From DAOVDI01 sp965373045 (GTDB lineage: Bacteria; Acidobacteriota; Aminicenantia; Aminicenantales; Aminicenantaceae), in the NCBI GenBank assembly GCA_965373045.1, contig CBDVEQ010000115.1:1-8937 (forward strand): a stretch of DNA of 8,937 nt, read 5' to 3'. The notes beneath the pieces are model-generated. The model saw only the letters and a program-made list of their open reading frames with translations, did not search any database and had not been told where the DNA came from. Positions 1 to 5,985 of this stretch are shown piece by piece (positions within the stretch are counted from its first letter, which is position 1; each line of letters starts with the position of its first letter). Position numbers and translations under genes: made by a program.

Positions 1-63
1 GAGATCGCGGATATCTTCCTGGATATGAACGCTTTCTCTACGAATACCGATTTGTGCTTTCAT
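1..63 (-). CDS. 5' end of an unidentified gene, cut by the window edge
   Basis: Reading the minus strand from position 63, an ATG opens a frame that stays open for all 21 codons to the window edge, starting MKAQIGIRRESVHIQ. The start is supported by a Shine-Dalgarno GGAG at 74-71, 7 bases upstream, and by a plausible promoter further up. The gene is divergent from cysS across about 100 bases. The IGIRRE string recalls the N-terminus of alanine dehydrogenase/saccharopine dehydrogenase-like proteins, but the match stops there, so no function is assigned. Confidence is in the existence of a gene start, not its identity. Confidence 0.6.
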   Translation of the reverse strand, partial: MKAQIGIRRESVHIQEDIRDL

Positions 64-90
64 ATCAAATCTCCAATCGTTCTAATGTAT

Positions 91-118
91 TTTATAAAAA
101 AAACCACTATGGACACAA
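91..118 (-). promoter_or_regulatory. Candidate promoter for the left-edge gene
   Basis: On the minus strand TTGTGT (118-113) and TATAAA (96-91) are separated by 16 bases. This would start transcription near position 84 and leave a leader of about 20 bases containing the GGAG ribosome site at 74-71. The region is AT-rich, so a chance match is possible. Confidence 0.4.
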
Positions 119-127
119 CTTGAAGCC

Positions 128-156
128 TTGAGCACTACCTAATAAATTGATAGTAT
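128..156 (+). promoter_or_regulatory. Candidate cysS promoter placing the start on the ATG
   Basis: TTGAGC (128-133) and TAGTAT (151-156) are 17 bases apart, the optimal sigma-70 spacing. The -10 box ends 6 bases before the cysS ATG at 163, so transcription would begin at or next to the start codon. No Shine-Dalgarno sequence lies before that ATG, which agrees with a leaderless transcript. Confidence 0.45.
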
Positions 157-162
157 AAAAAA

Positions 163-1554
163 ATGATCAAATTCTTTAATACGTTGAGTGGGAAGGTAGA
201 GCTTTTTTCTCCTATCAGAGAGGGGCATGTCGGGCTTTATACGTGCGGCCCTACGGTTTATGACTATGCCCATATCGGAAATTTTAGATCTTACATTTTT
301 GAAGACCTGCTCAAGAGATATCTTCTTTTTTTGGGATATCAGGTCATTCATGTAATGAATATCACAGATATCGACGATAAGACTATAAAAGGAGCCAAGA
401 CAGACGGGGTCTCGCTGTCGGAATACACAGTTAAATATATTGATGCCTTTTTTCAGGATGTTGACACATTAAACATTGTCAGAGCAAACCACTATCCAAG
501 AGCGACCGAACATATTAAGGAAATGTCTTTGATGATCAAGGGCCTTCTGGAAAAGGGATATGCGTATGAAAAAGACGGTTCCATTTATTTTGATATCTCA
601 AAATTTCCCGAGTATGGAAAACTCTCAAAAATCGATTTGAACCAATTGAGGAAAGGCAGCAGGGTTGAATCGGATGAATATGAAAAGGCCAATGCCGTCG
701 ATTTTACTCTATGGAAAGCAAAAAAGGAGGGAGAACCTTACTGGAAGACTGAGGTTGGGACAGGCCGGCCGGGTTGGCACATTGAATGCTCTGCCATGAG
801 CTCCAAATATCTGGGAAAGACTTTTGACATCCACTGTGGAGGTGTGGACAACATATTTCCTCATCATGAAAATGAGATCGCTCAGTCCGAAGCCTATACT
901 GGGAAAAAATTTGTCAATATCTGGCTTCACTGCCATCACCTTATCGTTGACGGAGAGAAGATGTCCAAATCAAAGGGGAACTATTATACGATAAAGAATC
1001 TTCTTGCCAAAGGATTCAATCCTCTTGCCATCAGGTTTCTGCTCCTGTCAACACATTACAGAAAACAACTAAATTTTACTCTCGAGGCCCTTGAACAGGC
1101 GGTCTCTTCCGTGCAGAGGATCAGTGATTTCCAGTATGAATTGCTCAATCATAATTTTCCCGAGGGAGAAAACAAGGATGTGCTCCGCTTGATCGAAAAT
1201 GGAATATCACGATTTACATCTGGCTTGAGCGATGATCTTAATATATCGGTGGCATTGACATCCACATTCGATATGATTAAAAAGGCCAACATCTTGATAA
1301 TCAAAAATAAGTTGTATCAAAAAGATGCGGAGCGATTGGCTGCTGCCTTGAATCGCATGGATGAAGTTCTGGGTGTTCTTCCTTTGAAAGAAACAGCGGA
1401 TCTGTCTGATAAGATCAAGGAAAAGATCAGTCTCAGGGAGAAAGCCCGCGCTGATAAAAACTTCAAGCTTGCTGATCAGATCAGGGATGACCTGCTTAAA
1501 GAAGGAATAATTCTCGAAGACACAGTAAACGGTGTAAGATGGAAACATAAATAG
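163..1554 (+). CDS. cysS: Cysteinyl-tRNA synthetase
   Basis: Class I aminoacyl-tRNA synthetase that charges tRNA-Cys with cysteine in the cytosol. At 463 residues it has the normal bacterial length. The HIGH signature appears as HIGN (37-40) and the KMSKS loop is intact (266-270). The catalytic zinc ligands known for this family are all present: C28 in TCGPTVYD, C209 in WHIECS, H234 and E238 in FPHHENE. The C-terminal helical region (about 340-463) ends in the typical ADQIRDDL...GVRWK pattern. The start is chosen because the protein begins MIKFFNTLSG, as family members do, although no ribosome site precedes it. The next gene, yraN, follows after 78 bases on the same strand and may have its own promoter. 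Nothing suggests a defect. Confidence 0.97.
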   Translation: MIKFFNTLSGKVELFSPIREGHVGLYTCGPTVYDYAHIGNFRSYIFEDLLKRYLLFLGYQVIHVMNITDIDDKTIKGAKTDGVSLSEYTVKYIDAFFQDVDTLNIVRANHYPRATEHIKEMSLMIKGLLEKGYAYEKDGSIYFDISKFPEYGKLSKIDLNQLRKGSRVESDEYEKANAVDFTLWKAKKEGEPYWKTEVGTGRPGWHIECSAMSSKYLGKTFDIHCGGVDNIFPHHENEIAQSEAYTGKKFVNIWLHCHHLIVDGEKMSKSKGNYYTIKNLLAKGFNPLAIRFLLLSTHYRKQLNFTLEALEQAVSSVQRISDFQYELLNHNFPEGENKDVLRLIENGISRFTSGLSDDLNISVALTSTFDMIKKANILIIKNKLYQKDAERLAAALNRMDEVLGVLPLKETADLSDKIKEKISLREKARADKNFKLADQIRDDLLKEGIILEDTVNGVRWKHK

Positions 1555-1622
1555 CATGGATTATATATAAAAAAGTTTTCCAATCCCTGAATCCTTGAGA
1601 TTTTTTCCTCCTTACCTGCGTT

Positions 1623-1628
1623 TATAAT
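1623..1628 (+). promoter_or_regulatory. Consensus -10 box just before yraN
   Basis: A perfect TATAAT lies four bases before the ATG at 1633. Transcription would start around 1634-1636, at the start codon itself. There is no good -35 at the right distance: TTGAGA at 1595-1600 is 22 bases away. Either yraN is leaderless, or this promoter serves the internal ATG at 1696, or the box is fortuitous in an AT-rich gap. Confidence 0.35.
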
Positions 1629-1632
1629 CCCT

Positions 1633-2013
1633 ATGAAAGAATTTATCTCAGCAAAATACCCGTCTACCTGTCTTTTCGGCCGATCAGGGGAAAAAATGGC
1701 GGAAATGTATCTAAAAAAAGAAAATTTTCAAATCATTGCAAGAAATTTTCGTTTTCTAAAAGGAGAAATTGATATAATCGCTCTTGATCAGGAATGCCTG
1801 GTTTTTATTGAAGTCAAGACACGGACTAAAGATACTTTTGGATTTCCTGAAGAATTTGTTTCCCACTCAAAACAGAAACAGATCCGAAGAGTAGCAGAAG
1901 GATACCTGATGCTCAACCCACCAGAAGAAAGACAATGCCGGTTTGATGTGATCGCTATTACAGTAAAAGACACAGGCCAATCTGTTTTGCAGCATTTCAA
2001 GAATGCATTTTAG
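1633..2013 (+). CDS. yraN: YraN/UPF0102 family nuclease-fold protein
   Basis: A small (126 residues) cytosolic protein of the widespread UPF0102 family. The family has the restriction-endonuclease/Holliday-junction-resolvase fold, but its role in the cell is not well settled. Visible hallmarks are FGRSGE (15-20), NFRFLKGEIDIIALD (38-52), the nuclease-like D47...E60-V-K62 within FIEVKTR, and the C-terminal CRFDVIAIT and KNAF. The ATG at 1633 is preferred although no ribosome site precedes it, because the alternative ATG at 1696, with AGGGG upstream, would remove the conserved GRSGE motif. The gene lies 78 bases after cysS and converges on the TonB receptor gene with a 37-base gap. Family assignment is firm; the start is less so. 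Confidence 0.9.
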   Translation: MKEFISAKYPSTCLFGRSGEKMAEMYLKKENFQIIARNFRFLKGEIDIIALDQECLVFIEVKTRTKDTFGFPEEFVSHSKQKQIRRVAEGYLMLNPPEERQCRFDVIAITVKDTGQSVLQHFKNAF

Positions 2014-2037
2014 TAAAATGGCAATCTCGACTCGAGA
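2006..2037. other. Two adjacent small palindromes between convergent genes
   Basis: CATTTT/AAAATG (2006-2011 and 2015-2020, loop of 3) spans the yraN stop codon. TCTCGA/TCGAGA (2025-2030 and 2032-2037) follows at once with a one-base centre. They fill most of the gap between the yraN and receptor stop codons. Neither is followed by a T-run on either strand and the stems are short, so a terminator is not supported. Confidence 0.25.
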
Positions 2038-2050
2038 ATAAAGCAGGTAA

Positions 2051-4267
2051 TTAAAACTGAAAATTGAGCCCGAGTTGCAAATTCCTTCCCGGCTCATAAA
2101 CAGCATCCGGATCAGGTCTTGCTATATAGGATCTATGCAGACAGTTGGAAAGCAGAGTAAATATTCGAAAAGAAGTTCCTATCATGTAGTTAGCCTTGAA
2201 GTTGATGACAAAATATCCTGGTATGTGAATCTCTGCCGGACCGGGACGGCTCTTTTTTTGCTGAATGGTTGTATTGATACCGAGCGATAAGCGTCCGATC
2301 CAGAGCTCTGATCCCAGAAATAACCGTGCTGGTGGAATATCATTCATATCATCAGTGGAATCGAGACTTTTTCCAAAAAAAGCAAAATAATTCCCATATA
2401 TTTTCCACCCGGGTCGTGGAAAGTACTCAATTTCCAGTTCATATCCAGTGATCCGGCCTTTGTTGATATTTCCATAAGTATAAACTTTTGGCTGAAGCAT
2501 AAACCTTTCGATCAGATGGTCGATCTCATAGACAAATATATAGGCTCCCAGGTAAAAATCCTGAATAAAAAACCTCAATCCACCGTCCAGATTAAGGCTT
2601 GTTTCAGGCTTTAATCCCGGTTGGGCGATGATCGATCCTCTTCCTGTGATTCCCGAATAGAACAACTCGCTGAGGCTGGGGACTCTGTACGCTCTTGCTA
2701 TATTGGCAAACAGGACAATATTGGGTGTGATCTTAAACGAGCTTCCGATGAAACCTGTAACAGCTGTGTGTTCACTTCTTGTGAATTGGACTGATCCTCC
2801 TGGCAAAGCCTTTAAACGGATGATATCCAGACGTCCTCCGCCCACCAAATCTATGTTTTTTAGACCGAAATAGTCAAATGACAGAAAAAAACCCAAATCT
2901 GACCGCATTCCTTTTCTATAGGGCCATTCTTCAGAAGAGAAAAGAATTTCACAGGATTCATTATAGGTCGTAGTCATGCTTTTCGCCTGAACACCTGTGC
3001 GGCCGAAAACATCAGCTCCGCTTGTTATCCGGATTTTTCCAATCTCCCTGCGGTATGAAAAAAACAGTCCATAATCAAGGCTTTGAGTTCGGTTGAAGGA
3101 TTCGCTTTTTTTGAACGGAATTACTTTCTCTTTTTTCGTTTCAAGATATTGTGGATTTAAAAAAGCCTGAAAATCGATCTCTCCATCTTTTGCAAGGTGT
3201 TTTTCCTTCCATTGAAACTGGATAAAATTGTGTCCTTCCTTTGGATACCAGGTCGGCTTAGATATACTATCCTTATTAGCTTTTCCAATATTCTGGCCCC
3301 TGGCGGCCAAAAAACTCAGGTATATTTCCCTCTTGTCCGTTTCATGGGAGACTTTTCCCAACATACTCCCCTGTGTAAAAAAGGATTGCAGAACTTCTCC
3401 TTCGGGTGATGAATAATTTTCAGCATCGATTCCCTGGAATGACAGATAGAAACCGGTGTGATCCGTGCCTCCATCCAGGTTGAATCCAATGCTTTTTCCC
3501 TGATTGATCGTGCTGTATCTCGTCTGAATACTTCCCTGAATACGTTTATTCAAAGAAGGCTTTCTGGTCAAAATATGGATGATCCCACCAATTGCATCAG
3601 ATCCGTAAAATACAGAAGACGGGCTCCGCAAAACATCGATCCTATCGATATCACGTGGATTCACAAAAGAGGCATTGGCACCCGTACGTCGTTCGCTCGT
3701 GACCCTGGCATTGTCTAGAAGGATGAGAATCCGCCTTCTTGCCAACCCCCGGATGTTGGGAACCAGGGAGAAGCCCCCGGCGCCGATATTCGAAACACCG
3801 GGCAGTTCAAGCAATCCCTCAGAGACATTTTCATGCATGTTTGTTTCTATTGTCTCCCTGGTCAGAACGGTTTCCGCGCCAGGGAAACTTATGGAAGCTT
3901 CCGGATATCGGAAGGCTGTGACTGTTATATCTTCTCTCTGGAGAAAATAGGGCTTCAATTGTATCAGAATAGATTTATTAAGAGTTTCTAATGTTAAAGA
4001 AATGATCTTCACCATGTAGTCGGGGTGAATGATCTCAAGAATGATCTTATGTGAATCCGGTATTTTCAAAGAAAAAACACCCTTATCATCAGATAGTGTT
4101 TTTTGACCGCTGGAACGATGGAGAACAACTGCGTTAGATACAGGAGTTCCTGACAGCGATACGATCCGGCCCATTATTTCTCGTGCTAAACAATCCAGGC
4201 AAAAAACACTGAAAAAGATCAAAATAAACAAAACTTTTATCGATGTTTTTTTCCGATCTAATAACAT
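2051..4267 (-). CDS. TonB-dependent outer-membrane receptor, substrate unknown
   Basis: A 738-residue importer of the TonB-dependent receptor superfamily, which takes up siderophores, vitamins, sugars or peptides using TonB-ExbBD energy. A Sec signal peptide is clear: basic DRKKTSIK, hydrophobic VLFILIFFSVF, likely cleavage after CLA (28). A carboxypeptidase-regulatory-like beta-sandwich covers about 29-106. A TonB-box-like DITVTA (113-118) and a plug (about 119-237) follow, with NIRGLARRRILILLDNARV and VLRSPSSVFYGSDAIGG. The rest has the alternating strands of a beta-barrel and ends in the aromatic terminus GLNFQF, the expected BamA-recognised end. The ATG lies one base after the folK stop with a weak GGAAA before it, so translational coupling is likely. 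No ligand-specific motif was recognised. No TonB, ExbB or ABC transporter for this substrate lies in the window. Confidence 0.93.
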   Translation of the reverse strand: MLLDRKKTSIKVLFILIFFSVFCLDCLAREIMGRIVSLSGTPVSNAVVLHRSSGQKTLSDDKGVFSLKIPDSHKIILEIIHPDYMVKIISLTLETLNKSILIQLKPYFLQREDITVTAFRYPEASISFPGAETVLTRETIETNMHENVSEGLLELPGVSNIGAGGFSLVPNIRGLARRRILILLDNARVTSERRTGANASFVNPRDIDRIDVLRSPSSVFYGSDAIGGIIHILTRKPSLNKRIQGSIQTRYSTINQGKSIGFNLDGGTDHTGFYLSFQGIDAENYSSPEGEVLQSFFTQGSMLGKVSHETDKREIYLSFLAARGQNIGKANKDSISKPTWYPKEGHNFIQFQWKEKHLAKDGEIDFQAFLNPQYLETKKEKVIPFKKSESFNRTQSLDYGLFFSYRREIGKIRITSGADVFGRTGVQAKSMTTTYNESCEILFSSEEWPYRKGMRSDLGFFLSFDYFGLKNIDLVGGGRLDIIRLKALPGGSVQFTRSEHTAVTGFIGSSFKITPNIVLFANIARAYRVPSLSELFYSGITGRGSIIAQPGLKPETSLNLDGGLRFFIQDFYLGAYIFVYEIDHLIERFMLQPKVYTYGNINKGRITGYELEIEYFPRPGWKIYGNYFAFFGKSLDSTDDMNDIPPARLFLGSELWIGRLSLGINTTIQQKKSRPGPAEIHIPGYFVINFKANYMIGTSFRIFTLLSNCLHRSYIARPDPDAVYEPGRNLQLGLNFQF

Positions 4268-4268
4268 G

Positions 4269-4763
4269 TTATTTCCATAATGTCCGCTCGATCCGAATTA
4301 CTGTAGATAGATCGTCTGTCTCTTGAGCCATGATTTTAACCGATTTTTTTAATACCGGGTGAATGGCATCAGGAGTAATTTCGCTTAATGGCACAAGAAC
4401 AAAATTCCTTTTGTCCATTTTTTGGTGAGGAATCTTTAAGTTAGGAGAAGATATAACAAAATCCTCCGCCAAAAGGATGTCGATATCGATCTTTCTGGGT
4501 CCTTTAGGAAAGGTTTTTTTGCGTCCCAGACGGCATTCAATGTTTTTCAGAATTCTCAAAAGTTTTTGAGGACCAAATGGGCAGTCGACTTCAATAACCA
4601 TGTTGAAAAAAAAAGATTGTTCTCGAATATCAAGAGGTTCCGTCTCATATAGAGAAGATGTTTTATTGATCCTAATGTTTTCCTTCTCTATGGAGTCCAA
4701 TGCAGCAAGGATGTTTTTCTTTCTGTCCGCCTGGTTACTTCCAAGGCATAAATGATAGATCAA
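4269..4763 (-). CDS. folK: 6-hydroxymethyl-7,8-dihydropterin pyrophosphokinase (HPPK), TTG start
   Basis: Cytosolic enzyme of folate synthesis that transfers pyrophosphate from ATP to 6-hydroxymethyl-7,8-dihydropterin, giving the substrate of dihydropteroate synthase. At 164 residues it has family length. Diagnostic motifs are LGSN (7-10), GPRKIDIDIL (88-97) with the magnesium-binding aspartates D93 and D95, and PHQKMDKRNFVLVPLSEI (112-129). The only workable start is TTG at 4763-4761: no ATG or GTG lies between it and an in-frame stop upstream, and MIYHLCLGSN fits the family N-terminus. The ribosome site is poor. It follows the toroid gene by 23 bases and precedes the TonB receptor by one base, so the three are probably co-transcribed. 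No other folate gene is nearby. Confidence 0.95.
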   Translation of the reverse strand: MIYHLCLGSNQADRKKNILAALDSIEKENIRINKTSSLYETEPLDIREQSFFFNMVIEVDCPFGPQKLLRILKNIECRLGRKKTFPKGPRKIDIDILLAEDFVISSPNLKIPHQKMDKRNFVLVPLSEITPDAIHPVLKKSVKIMAQETDDLSTVIRIERTLWK

Positions 4764-4786
4764 AGGAATGTGCCCACTAAATTTTA

Positions 4787-5770
4787 TCAGGGATTAAAAA
4801 GACCAAATCTTTTCATTACCTTCAGTATAGCAAGAGTTATCCAGAGGTTATCTTCTATGCTGAAATTTTTAGATCTGAATTCCCAATAGCCGTATGAGTT
4901 TTGTTTTTTCAGAAGCCAGCTTAAAGCAGGCTTAATCCCTTTATGATCCGGTTTAAAACCGATCTGAGCAAGAGAATCCAGGCAGCTGAGAATATCGGTT
5001 GCCCAGAACGGAGAAGTCAATTCCTTCCAGAAATGGGCTCCATGTCTATCCTCATACTTATCCGCTTTAAAAAATCGTGTCAGGAGAAGTTCGCCTACAT
5101 TGATTGCTGCCTTTCTTTTTCTCCAATTCGGCGAAGCAACCAGTGCCCGCAAGACCATGCCCGTGACAAGGTGGGAAAAGGGCTGCGTTTTATCAGAAAC
5201 AATAGGCTTTATTCCAAGTTTGGATTTGTTATTGTATCTTTTTTTTTGTTCTTCTTTGCTTATTGTTCTGTAGGGAATAACCCAACCGCCTCCATCCTGC
5301 TTATGTCGCATCAACCACCGGAATCCGTTTTGTACACGCTTGTCATCGTTGTATCCAAGCAAACAGAGGATCTCGAGAGTCAGTGCATGGTATGTCGGGG
5401 AATACTCATTCAGATATGCTCCACGGAACTCTCCTTCACTTGTCTGTGTTGAAAATAAAAAATCCACTGCTTTCCGGATACCTTCTTCTTCCTGAGAACA
5501 TCCATAGTTGTATAGTTGAAAGATATTACTCAGTGTATCAATGATATAATAGCTTTTTTCCCATTTTGGATGGCCTTCAAATCTTTTATTACACCACCCT
5601 CCATTAGGATGTTGATTTTTCATAATACGTATTCGCGCGGCAAATTTTTGCAGGTTCTTAATTTCTCTGTCTACTGGAACATTCAAAATGTCTTTTTTCA
5701 ACCAATAAAGAATGGGAAGATTGCCTCGCGCCAGAAGAAACTCAATCGCCTTGTTTGTATTTATTTCCAT
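4787..5770 (-). CDS. Alpha/alpha-toroid (prenyltransferase/squalene-cyclase-like) repeat protein, function unknown
   Basis: A 327-residue protein built of helical repeats with QW-like turns: QHPNGGW (53-59), QTSEGEF (109-115), QDGGGW (158-163) and QNSYGYW (290-296). This pattern marks the terpenoid-cyclase/protein-prenyltransferase toroid superfamily. The N-terminus (AIEFLLARGNLPILYWLKKDIL) resembles, from memory, bacterial orphans sometimes mislabelled squalene cyclase or NifH. It is about half the length of squalene-hopene cyclase and lacks that enzyme's DXDD motif, so it is not a hopene cyclase. No signal peptide or membrane segment is seen, so it is probably cytosolic. The ATG at 5770 lacks a well-placed ribosome site: AAGGA lies 15 bases away. 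It is the first gene of the toroid-folK-receptor cluster. The superfamily is likely; enzymatic activity is not established. Confidence 0.8.
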   Translation of the reverse strand: MEINTNKAIEFLLARGNLPILYWLKKDILNVPVDREIKNLQKFAARIRIMKNQHPNGGWCNKRFEGHPKWEKSYYIIDTLSNIFQLYNYGCSQEEEGIRKAVDFLFSTQTSEGEFRGAYLNEYSPTYHALTLEILCLLGYNDDKRVQNGFRWLMRHKQDGGGWVIPYRTISKEEQKKRYNNKSKLGIKPIVSDKTQPFSHLVTGMVLRALVASPNWRKRKAAINVGELLLTRFFKADKYEDRHGAHFWKELTSPFWATDILSCLDSLAQIGFKPDHKGIKPALSWLLKKQNSYGYWEFRSKNFSIEDNLWITLAILKVMKRFGLFNP

Positions 5771-5906
5771 TTCAAAGTTTCTGAATCCTTATAATTCCCT
5801 ATGAGCAGAATTTCTTTCTCTAATTATGAAAACTAGATTTTAATCCAATTGTGAAAGTTCTGTCAATTTATTGTTTTTCACTGTGTTATTTTTAGTTTCA
5901 ATTTAC

Positions 5907-5912
5907 TATAAT
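5907..5912 (+). promoter_or_regulatory. Candidate -10 box for the desulfurase-dsrC operon
   Basis: A perfect TATAAT is placed to give a leader of roughly 65 bases before the ATG at 5986. The sequence 17 bases upstream (TGTTAT, 5884-5889) is a poor -35, so strength or activator dependence is unknown. TATAAC at 5960-5965 is an alternative with an even weaker -35. Confidence 0.35.
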
Positions 5913-5974
5913 GCTTTTTTAAATATTTATGTTTCGCAAATTTTTGATTATTAAAACACTATAACATGAAGAAT

Positions 5975-5980
5975 GGGAGG
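5975..5980 (+). promoter_or_regulatory. Strong ribosome binding site of the desulfurase gene
   Basis: GGGAGG lies five bases before the ATG at 5986. It fixes the start and contrasts with the missing sites before cysS, yraN and pstB. Confidence 0.8.
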
Positions 5981-5985
5981 ATCGT

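Larger units (their letters stand above)
5771..5985. other. 215-bp AT-rich divergent spacer
   Basis: This is the largest gap in the window. It separates the minus-strand toroid gene from the plus-strand desulfurase and should hold both promoters. Rightward there is a consensus TATAAT at 5907-5912 and a strong ribosome site at 5975-5980. Leftward, a TATAAG-like box (5793-5788) lies close to the toroid ATG, with no good -35. A weak inverted repeat, GTGAAA (5851-5856) and TTTCAC (5876-5881), could be an operator half-site pair. No Fur-like box, riboswitch or RNA gene was recognised. Confidence 0.5.

Noticed and set aside
1207..1557. 116-codon minus-strand frame inside cysS
   Set aside because: It is antisense to the conserved C-terminal part of cysS, cysteine- and phenylalanine-rich, with no domain pattern.
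1696..2013. Shorter yraN starting at ATG 1696 with AGGGG upstream
   Set aside because: It would lose the conserved FGRSGE motif. It remains a fallback if the transcript begins after 1633.
4943..5452. 169-codon plus-strand open frame opposite the toroid gene
   Set aside because: It lies wholly antisense to a well-supported gene with clear repeats, has low-complexity Ser/Phe/Cys-rich content, and shows no family resemblance or ribosome site.
4787..5770. Squalene-hopene cyclase or NifH annotation for the toroid protein
   Set aside because: It is about half of hopene-cyclase length, lacks DXDD, and has no P-loop or cysteine cluster ligands of a nitrogenase iron protein.
5801..5836. 11-codon frame (MSRISFSNYEN) just after TATAAT in the divergent spacer
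   Set aside because: It has no ribosome site, no leader-peptide-like run of one amino acid, and no attenuator hairpin after it. The upstream repeat is recorded as a finding instead.
5771..5985. Fur box or cobalamin riboswitch controlling the receptor operon
   Set aside because: No 19-bp GATAAT-type palindrome and no conserved B12-box or long structured leader could be seen; the leader before the toroid gene seems very short.
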